64,000 bases of DNA from Rudanella sp031411995 (GTDB lineage: Bacteria > Bacteroidota > Bacteroidia > Cytophagales > Spirosomataceae): positions 372,001 through 436,000 of the forward strand of contig JANOCD010000114.1 in the NCBI GenBank assembly GCA_031411995.1, written 5' to 3'. A model generated the notes under the pieces. It was not told the DNA's origin, searched no databases, and saw only the letters and a program-made list of their open reading frames with translations. Position numbers and translations under genes: made by a program. This document shows positions 28,201 through 36,152 of the stretch, piece by piece (position 1 is the first letter of the stretch; every line of letters starts with the position of its first letter).

Positions 28201-28222
28201 TAATTTGATAGAAGCTAGGCAT
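25205..28222 (-). CDS. SusC/RagA-family TonB-dependent outer membrane transporter
   Basis: I chose the ATG at 28220-28222, which gives 1005 residues and a signal peptide (GLLLGFILAIAWSSFAHA); the longer frame to 28273 runs through the promoter. A carboxypeptidase-regulatory-like domain (VSGRVTDASTNEALAGCTVL, about residues 44-125) is followed by a TonB-box-like VVVIGYGT, the plug (ITIRGPGG and FVLDGIPLDN) and a 22-strand barrel ending in FVFGLNLTF. It imports a large ligand across the outer membrane using TonB energy, together with the SusD protein encoded 14 bp downstream. The plug-region repeats and length are normal for the family. Confidence 0.95.
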   Translation of the reverse strand: MPSFYQINLSTLFNSKRGLLLGFILAIAWSSFAHAGNRTADITVSGRVTDASTNEALAGCTVLLKGTQKGTTTDANGDYRIVVPGTGEATLVIGFIGFVSKEEQVGKRTIINIALTPSASELAQVVVIGYGTTTKKDATGAVKSLKSNEFNRGIINSPEQLLQGKIAGVNVTSASGEPGSSQSITIRGPGGVRTGSTPLFVLDGIPLDNSSTGGATNPLNFLNPQDIEAIDVLKDASATAIYGARGANGVVLITTRKGKAGTSNFTLSSSVGLSTLARAVPVFSADEYRKQVVAVGGVLEDKGASTDWQKEISQKAITQNHNLSFSGGVNKLTYYGSFGVQTQEGILKNSKLDRYTGRINVSQKLLEDRLTLDVNLTASQTLNERPPIGSLLGGAISANPTYPAYDAQGKPTQYPNGTNPLITLDLEKDVTTINRVVANISPSFKITKDLVYKLNLGVDNASSVRDLQSLANAVPQQNGRLESIYGTNRNTLIENYFTYSLARNNHTLTALLGHSYQKFFIQGRNWSINKFPITPIEPIYNPGLGQELALATNKPGGFALENELQSFFSRVNYQFNDKYLLTATVRADGSSKFGANNKYGVFPSFSAGWRLSEEAFLKSGPFSDLKIRAGWGQTGNQEIPSKITQALFTSQVGATTSYPLDNSTAYPAGTSYTRLANPDIQWEVSSQTDLGLDFGLFNGALSGTVDYFRKVSNKILLEVIPADPVQPAATYWTNVPNMSITNQGVELDLNYRYVAPRGFRFDIGGNITFIDNIVRNSPYSVITSGSATGSGLSTATINGYVNDQPIGTFFLKEFTGFDEKGISTFRDVDGDGVVSDKDRISAGSALPTKQFNINANAAWKGFDLAVNFNGVSGNKLYDNTANANFYKLRLSKGLNTTTEATQSANESINNSAPVSSRYLKDGAFFRLNNLALGYNLDPKRIGLNRWITGIRLSATGQNLFVITKYDGYDPEVNTDRTINGISSYGIDYLSYPKARSFVFGLNLTF

Positions 28223-28246
28223 AACAAGTCCTTTTGGTTGGTGCCG

Positions 28247-28274
28247 CAAAGGTGAGGTTATGTCCGCTTGCAAA
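28247..28274 (-). promoter_or_regulatory. Probable sigma-ABfr-type promoter of the susCD/PI-PLC operon
   Basis: On the minus strand, TTTG (28271-28274) is followed after 16 bases by CACCTTTG (28247-28254). That is one base off the Bacteroidota -7 consensus TAnnTTTG. Transcription would start near 28242, about 20 bases before the chosen susC ATG. Confidence 0.45.
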
Positions 28275-28375
28275 AACGCTATGAAGTAAATTTAAAGAAA
28301 TGATAACGGGGTGGATATATTGAGGCCTCAGACTTCATCATAATTTCACATACCCCCGACTTTGTGTAAGCTGTA

Positions 28376-28717
28376 TTAACGAGGCAACCCATTTTCTTCG
28401 GCTACCATGAACTCCAGAAAACGGGCGCGTAACTCGGTATAGTACCTTAGATACCGGACACCTTCGTCCGTGACAACAGCTCCACCCCCACGTTCGCCAC
28501 CTGTTTGGGTAATCACCAGGGGCTTTTCCGTTAACCGGTTCAGTGAGCTAACTAACTCCCAGGCCCGCTTGTAGGACATTTTCATGGCTTTAGCCGCCTG
28601 ATTAATTGAGCCTGTTTCCTGGATAAGGGTAAGCAGCTCCAGCCTGCCATTACCCATAAACCGTTCGCCATCAGACGTTTCCAGCCAAATACGTCCCTTA
28701 ATGCGTAAATCAGTCAT
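28376..28717 (-). CDS. ModE-type winged helix-turn-helix regulator (DNA-binding domain only)
   Basis: The 113-residue protein matches the N-terminal domain of ModE: RIKGRIWLE, NGRLELLTLIQETGSINQAA, MSYKRAWELVSSLN and GGERGGGAVVTDEG. The molbindin domains that sense molybdate in ModE are missing, as is common for short Bacteroidota homologues. It should bind DNA as a dimer. It lies 153 bp upstream of the susC ATG on the same strand, but an AT-rich gap with a separate promoter suggests independent transcription. A 7-bp inverted repeat lies directly before its start and may be its own operator. Confidence 0.85.
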   Translation of the reverse strand: MTDLRIKGRIWLETSDGERFMGNGRLELLTLIQETGSINQAAKAMKMSYKRAWELVSSLNRLTEKPLVITQTGGERGGGAVVTDEGVRYLRYYTELRARFLEFMVAEENGLPR

Positions 28718-28723
28718 GGTATT

Positions 28724-28743
28724 GGCAGGTTTATTGACCTGCC
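28724..28743. promoter_or_regulatory. Inverted repeat upstream of the ModE-like gene
   Basis: GGCAGGT (28724-28730) and ACCTGCC (28737-28743) form a perfect 7-bp inverted repeat with a 6-bp spacer, 6 bp before the ATG. It could be an autoregulatory operator or a hairpin over the ribosome binding site; the sequence does not tell which. The rest of 28744-28948 holds no gene I can support. Confidence 0.4.
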
Positions 28744-28948
28744 AAAAATAAGGAGGATTACTGCGTTATCCTCGCCACGCTTCGGATTGCATTCGCCCTG
28801 GAATGATACATTCTGTTCAGGGAGCAGTTCGTATGTCAATCGTTTTGACCTCCCGAATCCAGCGGGTTGGTAGCTTTCACAACAACGCGTTTTGTCTCCT
28901 ATCGAACGCCAATAGAAAAAAGCCGATAAAGTCAGTTCTGTTTTCAAG

Positions 28949-28980
28949 CACAAAGGGCGGCCAGATAGTCGCCCTTTGTG
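28949..28980 (-). terminator. Hairpin after the second SusD gene
   Basis: Arms at 28949-28959 and 28970-28980 (CACAAAGGGCG and its complement) pair perfectly over 11 bp, 15 bp beyond the SusD stop codon. There is no clear U-tract on the minus strand. Its position matches a 3'-end hairpin of the 29-34.8 kb operon. Confidence 0.55.
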
Positions 28981-28995
28981 CTGGGTAGTCGTTGG

Positions 28996-30528
28996 TCAGT
29001 ATCCCGTATTCTGATACATTTTTTCCGGGTTCAACTTCACCTCGTCGAACGGAACCGGGTAGTAATAATCTTTCGGGCCAACGTTGGAGACTTTAGCCGC
29101 GCCGAAATCGGCCTGGGGTTTTGCCTGGAAATACCCGATCAGTTCGGTTGGGGTAAACGTCCGCAAGAGGTCGAACCAACGGTGGTTTTCAAAGGCCAGT
29201 TCTACCCGGCGTTCGTGCAAAATGGCCAGTTTGAGCGACGGGTATTTCGCGCTGTAGGTCGGGTCGGCTTTGGCGGTGTTGTAGAGCGGCAATTTGGCTC
29301 GTTCGCGCACCTGATCGAGCAAGCCAATGGCCGTTGCCTCGTCACCCAGATACAGGTTCACCTCGGCCAGCATCAGCATTACATCGGCATACCGAATCAG
29401 AATCCAGTCATTACCGCCCCAGCCGGTGGTGCCAGCAGCCGCACTTGCATCGCGGTATTTCGTAATAAAGTAATCTTTTACGTTGGTGGCGTTGGCAAAC
29501 TTGATCGAGAAATCCTTGCGTATGTCGCCCGTTTCGTAATCCTTTACGAGGTCGGGAGTAACATTCCCCCCCGCCCCGGTGTTGGGCCGGAGCGAGTTGA
29601 TGGTTTCGCCCTGCGCCTGGTTACTGGCCGCAATTCCCGACGAATAATTCACGTCGCCCTGCCGATATACGACCTGGAAAATAACCTCCGGGTTCGTCGA
29701 TTTTTTAGCCACGTCGAACACGTCGGCATACGGAATCTCTTTCAGGGTGCCGAACGTCCGTTTGCTGTAGGCATAGGTCAGAAACGTTTTGGCCTGATTC
29801 AGGTTGGCTGTCCGGTTGGCCTGATCGAGTGTGGTAGCCATCGTCAGATATACCTGCCCCAGCAGCGCGTTCCCGGCTACTTTCGACACCCGGCCTTTTT
29901 GGGCCGCCGGCTGCACATCGGGCAGCGAGCTGTTGGCTACTTCGGTGAGGTCGGCCACGATTTGCGCGTAGACCGTCTCTTTTTTCTCCCGAAACGTATT
30001 CTCCCGAACGGCTTCAACGGTGTTCAGGGGTTTGGTCACGAGTGGCACATCGCCCCACTTCCGCACGAGGTGGAAATAGGCCAAGGCACGGATGAATTTA
30101 GCCTCAGCCTGATATTGGGCTTTTTTCTGTGGATCAGCAAACGTCACCGTCTCCATACCGGCTAACACCTGATTAGCGCGGGTAACAATCTGATACAGAG
30201 CCAGCCAGTGACTTTTCAGGTAGGTATTACTCGATAGCAACGAAAAATCGTTGAATTGAAACGGCTCGCCCGCGTTCGACTGGTTGTCGTTGCGGCCCGT
30301 GTTATCGGAGCGTTCTTCTGAGAAAAGAGCACTGCCTTCGGCCAGACCGTTGTTGTTGCGCAGAGCTTGGTAGGCCCCGTTCAAACCCAGCAGTACGTCG
30401 TTTTCGGTCTGGTAAAAATCGGCAGCCGCAATGGCGTTCGGGTCCGTTTTAACCAGGAACTGATCGTTACAGGCGGTCAGCGAAAGGGTAGCCGCCAAAA
30501 ACAGAATTCGGGTGTATGTTGCTTTCAT
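28996..30528 (-). CDS. SusD/RagB-family outer membrane lipoprotein (second locus)
   Basis: The ATG at 30526-30528 gives a lipoprotein signal (LFLAATLSLTAC) and a 510-residue protein; the longer frame to 30603 overlaps the SusC gene end. SusD features include FYQTENDVLLGLNGAYQALR, DWILIRYADVMLMLAEVNLY, ILHERRVELAFENHRWFDLL and the ending YYPVPFDEVKLNPEKMYQN. It is the surface lipoprotein partner of the SusC gene 10 bp upstream. No glycosidase or other degrading enzyme lies beside this pair, so its ligand cannot be guessed from neighbours. Confidence 0.95.
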   Translation of the reverse strand: MKATYTRILFLAATLSLTACNDQFLVKTDPNAIAAADFYQTENDVLLGLNGAYQALRNNNGLAEGSALFSEERSDNTGRNDNQSNAGEPFQFNDFSLLSSNTYLKSHWLALYQIVTRANQVLAGMETVTFADPQKKAQYQAEAKFIRALAYFHLVRKWGDVPLVTKPLNTVEAVRENTFREKKETVYAQIVADLTEVANSSLPDVQPAAQKGRVSKVAGNALLGQVYLTMATTLDQANRTANLNQAKTFLTYAYSKRTFGTLKEIPYADVFDVAKKSTNPEVIFQVVYRQGDVNYSSGIAASNQAQGETINSLRPNTGAGGNVTPDLVKDYETGDIRKDFSIKFANATNVKDYFITKYRDASAAAGTTGWGGNDWILIRYADVMLMLAEVNLYLGDEATAIGLLDQVRERAKLPLYNTAKADPTYSAKYPSLKLAILHERRVELAFENHRWFDLLRTFTPTELIGYFQAKPQADFGAAKVSNVGPKDYYYPVPFDEVKLNPEKMYQNTGY

Positions 30529-30538
30529 GGATAGCTGC

Positions 30539-33500
30539 TTAAAAAGTAATTCGGGCACCAACGTTATAGCCACGCGCCAGGGGGTAAAGACCATAATCGA
30601 CACCCGGAGTCAGATTCAGGCCCGCGTTATAGTCCACTTCAGGGTTGTAGCCTTTGTATTTGGTGATCGTAAACGCATTGTTCACGTTGGCATAAATCCG
30701 CAGGCCACCCACCTTCACCTTACTCAAAAGCGTGGCAGGCAGGTTATAGCCCAGGGTAAGGTTCGTGCAGCGGAAATACGATGCGTTTTGTAGATAAAAA
30801 GTCGACAGGCGGGTGCTGTTGCTCTGCGTTCCACCCCGTGCCGCCCGATAAACTACCCCGTTGCCTGGTTGCGCTTCCGAACGGTAGCGGTCATTTACCA
30901 CCGAATATTGATTACCCGACGCTTCCATGTTGAACACGTAATAATCCTGACCATCAAGCACCTGATTCCCCTGCGAACCATTGAACGAGGCATTAAAATC
31001 GAGGTTTTTATAGCTGGCTGAGGCCGAGAATCCATACGTGAATTTTGGGTAGGGCGTACCAATCACGCGCTTGTCGGCATCGTTCACCACACCATTGCCA
31101 TCAACGTCTTCAAACAGCAGGTCGCCGGGGCGCAGGGGGTTGCTCGAAGCCGTGGAGCGGGCCGGGCCTTTGGGTACGTAACCCGCTTTGAAGCTCTGCG
31201 TGGCCGAGTTGTAGTTGGCGTTATCTTCGGCAAGGGCGGCCATATCGCTTTCGCGCACCATGCCAATCACGTTGAAACCAAAAAACGACCCAACCGGATA
31301 GCCCTCCTGCGTGGTGTGGGTGATATACTGACGCTCGGCCCCTACCGAATAAATGGCATTGGAGCCACCCAGATCCAGCACCCGATTCTGGTTAAAGGAA
31401 ATATTGCCACTCAGATTCACTTTCACATCCTGAGTCGACACCACCCGCCCGTCAATCTGGAATTCGATGCCCCGGTTGCGGATGCGCGAGTCGCGGAGAT
31501 TGGTTAGAATAGACGAAGCCCCCGAAACCGCCGAGATGGGTTGATTAAACAACAAGTCGGAGGAGTTGCTGACATAGCCATTCACCAAAAACAACAAGCG
31601 GTTGTTGAGCAAACCAACATCCAGACCAGCGTTGAACTGCGAGGTGGTTTCCCAACCCAAGGCCTGATCTTTAACCGCCCCGGCAGCCACGGCTGTCTGA
31701 ATCGTGCCCGGACCAATAACGACCCCGCCGGGGTTAACGATGGTTTGAAGGAAACCATAGTTCGGGATGTTGTAGTTACCCGTTTGCCCCCAGCTTGCCC
31801 GCAGTTTCAGCGTCGAGCCGGCACCAAGCCAATCGCCATAAAATGGTTCGTTGGAGATGGTCCAGCCCGCCGACACCGAGGGGAAATTCCCCCAGCGATT
31901 GAGCGGCCCAAACCGCGACGAACCATCGGTGCGGAAAGCCGCCGTCAGGAAATACCGCTCATCGTAGCTGTATGTAGCCCGCGCCAGGTACGACAGCAGC
32001 GTTTCTTCGTATTTGCCGGTGTTATTGTTTAAAAAAAAGTTGGTTGGGTCGGCACCACGGCCCGTTATTTCAGGAATTCGGTCGTTCTGGAAGCCCTGCG
32101 CTGACACGCTGATCTGGTCGCTCGTGATGCGTTGGGCGGTGTAACCCGCCAGTAGATTCAGGCCGTGCCGCCCCATTTGCCGGTTGTAGGTAGCGGTGAA
32201 TTCGCCCAGCACATTTTGGAGGGCCGTAGTTTGGGCCGTGGCGCGGGCAGCCGCAATCGATTGGGGTGAACCCGGTGGATTGTTGCCGTTGCTCAGGCTC
32301 GTTGGCAGGTAATATTCGTATTTCTCGTTGTAGGTCTGCAAGCCCAAATTGGCTTTGACCACCAGATCAGGAATCAGTTCGTAGGCCAGCGTTCCGTTGT
32401 AGGTGCCACGCAGCCCTTTGCGGGTGATGTTGGTTTCGCGAGCCAGGGCCACCGGGTTTTCAATGGTCTGATACCCAAACGTGGGCTGTTGGGCAGCGGC
32501 TTCGTTTTTAATCAGCTTACCATTGTCGTCGTAGGCCCGGAAAATGGGCGGAAAAATCAACGCTCCCAGAATTGGTCCCTGGTTAAATCGCCCCTCCTGC
32601 ACCTCGCGGTTGTTGGTTGAGGTAACAAAGAAACTGGCCCCGGCTTTCAGTTTTGGGCTAATGTCGGCATCAATGTTGGCCCGCAGGTTGATGCGATCCT
32701 GTTTGGTGGCCTCAATAATACCCTGCTGACCCTGATAGCCCGCACTGAGCAGATACCGGGTGTTCACGGTTCCTCCCGAAAACTGGATGTTGTGGCGGTT
32801 GAGCGGAGTATTGCGGTAGAGTTCGTCCTGCCAATCGGTGTTATATTTAGGGGCAATGGCCCGCTGATTGGCAAAATCATAAAACTCGCTTGGAATGCTC
32901 ACCGACCCGGCATTGCCCACGTTGGCGATGCGGGTGGCGTTGGGGTCCGAGAAATTGGCGTTTGTAAACGGTCTCCCGGCGTTTTGCATCAGGTCGCGGT
33001 AGGTGCTGTTACGGGCATCAATCAGCAGATCCACAAACTGATCGGAGTTAAGCAGCTTCACTTTTTTGGCCAACTGATTGATCCCGTACTGGTATTCGTA
33101 TTCCAGTTTGCCCTTGCCGTCTTTACCGCGTTTGGTGGTGATGAGCACGACCCCACCCGAAGCCCGCGAGCCGTAGATTGCCGCCGAAGCCGCATCTTTC
33201 AGGATGTCGATGCTCTCGATGTCATTGGGATTGATAAACACATCGTTACCCGCCGGAAACCCGTCGATCACATACAACGGGTCCGAACTGGCGTTGATGG
33301 AGCCAATGCCGCGTACCCGAATTTTGGTGCCCACATAGGGAGCTCCACTCACCTGCGCTACCTGTACCCCGGCCAGTTTACCCACCAGTGCCTGCCCAAG
33401 CGTGGGAGCTGCCAGGTTCAGTTCGCGGGCTTTCACGTTGGCAATGGCTCCGGTCACGTCGCTCTTGCGGAGAGTCTGATACCCCACGGCCACCACCTCG

Positions 33501-33865
33501 GCCAACTGGTTCACGTCTTCTTTCAAACGGATTGTGAGGTTAGTTTGGCTGCCCACCACCACCTCCTGAGCCGCAAAACCCACAAACGAAAAGACGAGCG
33601 TGGCCCCCGGCTGCACCTCCAGCGAAAACGCGCCGTTGGCATCCGTCACGGTGCCTTTCTGGGTTTGTTTTTCCACGATGCTCACCCCCGGCAAGGGGTC
33701 ATTCGTCTCGTCGGTAACGGTGCCGGTTACCCGAACCAAGCGGGCAGAATTCAGGGACTGCGGAGCCTCAGCCAAGCCCGTAAGCGGGGGCAAACTCACT
33801 GCCAGCAAAGTGAAAATCATCAGGCATCGGTACAGACCGAGCCTGGAAAAGCGAGAAATATACAT
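30539..33865 (-). CDS. SusC/RagA-family TonB-dependent outer membrane transporter (second locus)
   Basis: The 1108-residue protein has a signal peptide (FTLLAVSLPPLTGLAEA). A carboxypeptidase-regulatory-like domain (VTGTVTDETNDPLPGVSIVE, about 46-130) is followed by VVAVGYQT, the plug (IRVRGIGSINASSDPLYVID) and a barrel ending in YNVGARITF. It is longer than the 1005-residue SusC at 25205-28222 and clearly a different subtype. Its gene is 23 bp downstream of the secreted propeller-like protein gene and 10 bp upstream of susD, so the three form an operon. Function is TonB-driven uptake of an unknown ligand. Confidence 0.95.
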   Translation of the reverse strand: MYISRFSRLGLYRCLMIFTLLAVSLPPLTGLAEAPQSLNSARLVRVTGTVTDETNDPLPGVSIVEKQTQKGTVTDANGAFSLEVQPGATLVFSFVGFAAQEVVVGSQTNLTIRLKEDVNQLAEVVAVGYQTLRKSDVTGAIANVKARELNLAAPTLGQALVGKLAGVQVAQVSGAPYVGTKIRVRGIGSINASSDPLYVIDGFPAGNDVFINPNDIESIDILKDAASAAIYGSRASGGVVLITTKRGKDGKGKLEYEYQYGINQLAKKVKLLNSDQFVDLLIDARNSTYRDLMQNAGRPFTNANFSDPNATRIANVGNAGSVSIPSEFYDFANQRAIAPKYNTDWQDELYRNTPLNRHNIQFSGGTVNTRYLLSAGYQGQQGIIEATKQDRINLRANIDADISPKLKAGASFFVTSTNNREVQEGRFNQGPILGALIFPPIFRAYDDNGKLIKNEAAAQQPTFGYQTIENPVALARETNITRKGLRGTYNGTLAYELIPDLVVKANLGLQTYNEKYEYYLPTSLSNGNNPPGSPQSIAAARATAQTTALQNVLGEFTATYNRQMGRHGLNLLAGYTAQRITSDQISVSAQGFQNDRIPEITGRGADPTNFFLNNNTGKYEETLLSYLARATYSYDERYFLTAAFRTDGSSRFGPLNRWGNFPSVSAGWTISNEPFYGDWLGAGSTLKLRASWGQTGNYNIPNYGFLQTIVNPGGVVIGPGTIQTAVAAGAVKDQALGWETTSQFNAGLDVGLLNNRLLFLVNGYVSNSSDLLFNQPISAVSGASSILTNLRDSRIRNRGIEFQIDGRVVSTQDVKVNLSGNISFNQNRVLDLGGSNAIYSVGAERQYITHTTQEGYPVGSFFGFNVIGMVRESDMAALAEDNANYNSATQSFKAGYVPKGPARSTASSNPLRPGDLLFEDVDGNGVVNDADKRVIGTPYPKFTYGFSASASYKNLDFNASFNGSQGNQVLDGQDYYVFNMEASGNQYSVVNDRYRSEAQPGNGVVYRAARGGTQSNSTRLSTFYLQNASYFRCTNLTLGYNLPATLLSKVKVGGLRIYANVNNAFTITKYKGYNPEVDYNAGLNLTPGVDYGLYPLARGYNVGARITF

Positions 33866-33888
33866 AGGGATAGATTGGGAGGTGAAAA

Positions 33889-34758
33889 CTACCAGTTCAA
33901 CTTGGTGAAATGCACATTATTGGCGCGTGACGAGGTGACGGCAATACCCCGACTGAGGTCGCCCGTGAGTGCGAACCCTTCGAGCTCGTCAGGTTTGTCG
34001 GTGTCGATAACGTTGATAACCTGCTCATTGCCAGATTCAATAGATTTTGCTAAATCCAGAAACGTGAACCGCCACCGACGGCCTTCAATCTGGTTCTGAA
34101 TCAAAACCAGCCTGTTTTTTTGCGGAATCCAGTGCAGGTTCTGCACCCAGGGCGAGCAACTAAACCGATGCACGACAACACCCGGTTCGCTCGTTTTTTT
34201 GGCCGTTCGAAGCTTTTCGGGATCATAGAGCCGGATCTGATTGGTTTTGTTGCCATAATCGGCAGTGGCCACAAACCATTTGCCCCGGTATTGTACATAT
34301 TCGGGGCGAGTGCCCTGAATGCAGGCATCATCTTCAATGGTGTTGAGCAGGTTACCATCGAGCGTTTTGGTACGGAGCAGGCCCGCCCAGTCAATGGCGT
34401 AGATCACGGCCTGCCAGGAAGTGCCTTCCTGATTCAAACGAATGCTGTTCCCGATAAACGTCGGGCCAGTTCCGTTATGGGCAATGCCGGTAGGGTGATT
34501 GATTATGTCCTGCCCGTTTTGAATAAGCCTGATTTCCAGGCCAGTATACCGTAAGGAGGTATCCTGAAGTGTGTATTGGCGAATCATGCCCACTTCACGG
34601 TCGCCGTAGAGATAGGCTTTCCCATTCAGTACACTAACTCCCTGACAAGCACCCAGCGAGTCGAGGGTAACCGAACGGGTCAACGCTATGGATACCGGAG
34701 CGATTTGCCCGAAATACAAACTCATCCCCAACAGGGCTACTGTAAAGGCTATTTTCAT
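33889..34758 (-). CDS. Secreted protein, probably beta-propeller, heading a SusCD operon
   Basis: I do not recognise a named family. The ATG at 34756-34758 gives a signal peptide (FTVALLGMSLYFGQIA) and 289 residues. The mature part repeats short blade-like units: LGACQGVSVLNGKAYLYGD, PTGIAHNGTGPTFIGNS, GKWFVATADYG, VQNLHWIPQKNRLVLIQN and DELEGFALTGDLSRGIAVTS. Together these suggest a five- or six-bladed propeller, perhaps a lyase- or esterase-like fold. It is the first gene before susC/susD, so it may bind or modify the ligand of that transporter. Its own promoter must lie in 34759-35033, where I see no strong box. Confidence 0.75.
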   Translation of the reverse strand: MKIAFTVALLGMSLYFGQIAPVSIALTRSVTLDSLGACQGVSVLNGKAYLYGDREVGMIRQYTLQDTSLRYTGLEIRLIQNGQDIINHPTGIAHNGTGPTFIGNSIRLNQEGTSWQAVIYAIDWAGLLRTKTLDGNLLNTIEDDACIQGTRPEYVQYRGKWFVATADYGNKTNQIRLYDPEKLRTAKKTSEPGVVVHRFSCSPWVQNLHWIPQKNRLVLIQNQIEGRRWRFTFLDLAKSIESGNEQVINVIDTDKPDELEGFALTGDLSRGIAVTSSRANNVHFTKLNW

Positions 34759-35033
34759 ACGTTGAGCGGGTGAATGAATATTTAACCTTCGTGATTTTAT
34801 TACGAGAAGGTAGCCATCAAATCCACCGCAAAACAAGCCTTTTTCTATTACCTGAATGTGACGTAAGTATCGTCAAATTGTTATCTTGATCGGCACGCGC
34901 TTTGCAATCTGTTCACATGCAAGAGTTAGGTTGATCAGTGTAATTCATGGATGAATGGATTGTGTAACTCGATGCAGCAAACCCCGTGAGTGGGGATTTG
35001 GGGTAGGTATTGTATATTTACGCGGGATAATTA

Positions 35034-36152
35034 TTGGGTCTTACCTTGAATATAGAGCAAGTCAAACTAAAGAATTACAAGTCGATTCGTGAATTGAAAT
35101 TGACTTTTGGGCCAATCAATATCATGATTGGTGGTAATGGCGTTGGCAAAACCAACCTCATTTCTTATTTCAAATTCCTGAACAGGCTGATTAACAAAAA
35201 CCTCACAAATCACGTTTCCCGGAGTGGTTTCGCCGACACATTTCTGTATTTCGGTCGTAAGCAATCCACTTTTTTATCCTCTGTAATCATTTTCAGTAAT
35301 GGCAGCAGCAAAAATGGGTATTCATTTTCATTGGAGCCGACGACAAAAGACACTTTTTATTTTACTGAGGAAGGAATTGCGTTTAAAGGCACTGGTAACT
35401 GGATTCAATATCCATTAGGCGAGGGGCATACCGAAACGCAACTATATGCTTACAATGAGTTAGATCGTGGCATTTCTGGCCCAAGAGGGGTATCTCATTA
35501 TGTGATTGATGCCTTCAAAGGGCTGCGGCTGTACCACTTTCACGACACCAGCGATACAGCAAAAGTGAAACTACCCGGCGACATAAACGATAATCGGGAA
35601 TTGCGGGAAGATGCCTCGAATTTGGCTGCATTCCTGTATAAACTGAAAGAAATTTACCCGGCAACCTATGGGCAAATTGAAAGCACCATCCAGCGTATTG
35701 CTCCTTTTTTTCAAGAGTTTAATCTAAAACCAAACGAGTTGTCGCCAGACAAAATCCAGTTGGAATGGTTCGAGAAAGGCTCTGATGCCTACTTCAATGC
35801 CAGCAGTCTGTCCGATGGTACGCTACGCATGATGTGTTTGGTCACGTTGTTACTGCAACCAAAACCGCCAGCCACCATCATCATCGACGAACCGGAGCTG
35901 GGCCTGCATCCCACGGCTATCCATCTGTTGGCATCTATTATCAAATCGGTTGCTACCCGCGTTCAAATCATTGTTTCGACCCAATCCGTGACGCTTATTA
36001 ATCAGTTCACCCCCGATGATTTGATCGTGGTGGAACGTGCCGATGGTCAGTCTATTTTCCGGCGGCTCGATGGGGACGAATTAGATAACTGGCTGGAAGA
36101 CTATGCGTTGGGAGAACTGTGGGAGAAAAACGTAATTGGCGGGCGACCATGA
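35034..36152 (+). CDS. AAA ATPase of the OLD/RecF-like (AAA_21) type
   Basis: The 372-residue protein has the usual N-terminus (LKNYKSIRELKLTFGPINI). Its Walker A is GGNGVGKT at 33-40, the ABC-type signature LSDGTLR at 259-265 and the Walker B TIIIDEPELGLHP at 281-293. STQS comes next and the end is YALGELWEKNVIGGRP, typical of AAA ATPases paired with TOPRIM-like partners. There is no ATG; the start is TTG at 35034 or TTG at 35046, the latter giving the more typical MNIEQVKLKNYKSI. It overlaps the DUF4276 gene by four bases (ATGA). Its AT-rich codons differ from the neighbours and suggest transfer. Such ATPases sense or act on DNA in phage defence. Confidence 0.92.
   Translation: MGLTLNIEQVKLKNYKSIRELKLTFGPINIMIGGNGVGKTNLISYFKFLNRLINKNLTNHVSRSGFADTFLYFGRKQSTFLSSVIIFSNGSSKNGYSFSLEPTTKDTFYFTEEGIAFKGTGNWIQYPLGEGHTETQLYAYNELDRGISGPRGVSHYVIDAFKGLRLYHFHDTSDTAKVKLPGDINDNRELREDASNLAAFLYKLKEIYPATYGQIESTIQRIAPFFQEFNLKPNELSPDKIQLEWFEKGSDAYFNASSLSDGTLRMMCLVTLLLQPKPPATIIIDEPELGLHPTAIHLLASIIKSVATRVQIIVSTQSVTLINQFTPDDLIVVERADGQSIFRRLDGDELDNWLEDYALGELWEKNVIGGRP

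Noticed and set aside
28714..28953. Minus-strand 79-codon ORF overlapping the ModE-like start codon by four bases
   Set aside because: The overlap looks like coupling, but the product has no recognisable motif and unusual composition, and its 5' end runs into the hairpin after the neighbouring SusD gene. I could not support it as a gene.
28978..34099. Plus-strand ORFs of 395 and 435 codons opposite the second SusC/SusD genes
   Set aside because: They lie wholly opposite genes with strong family motifs and contain no domain of their own.
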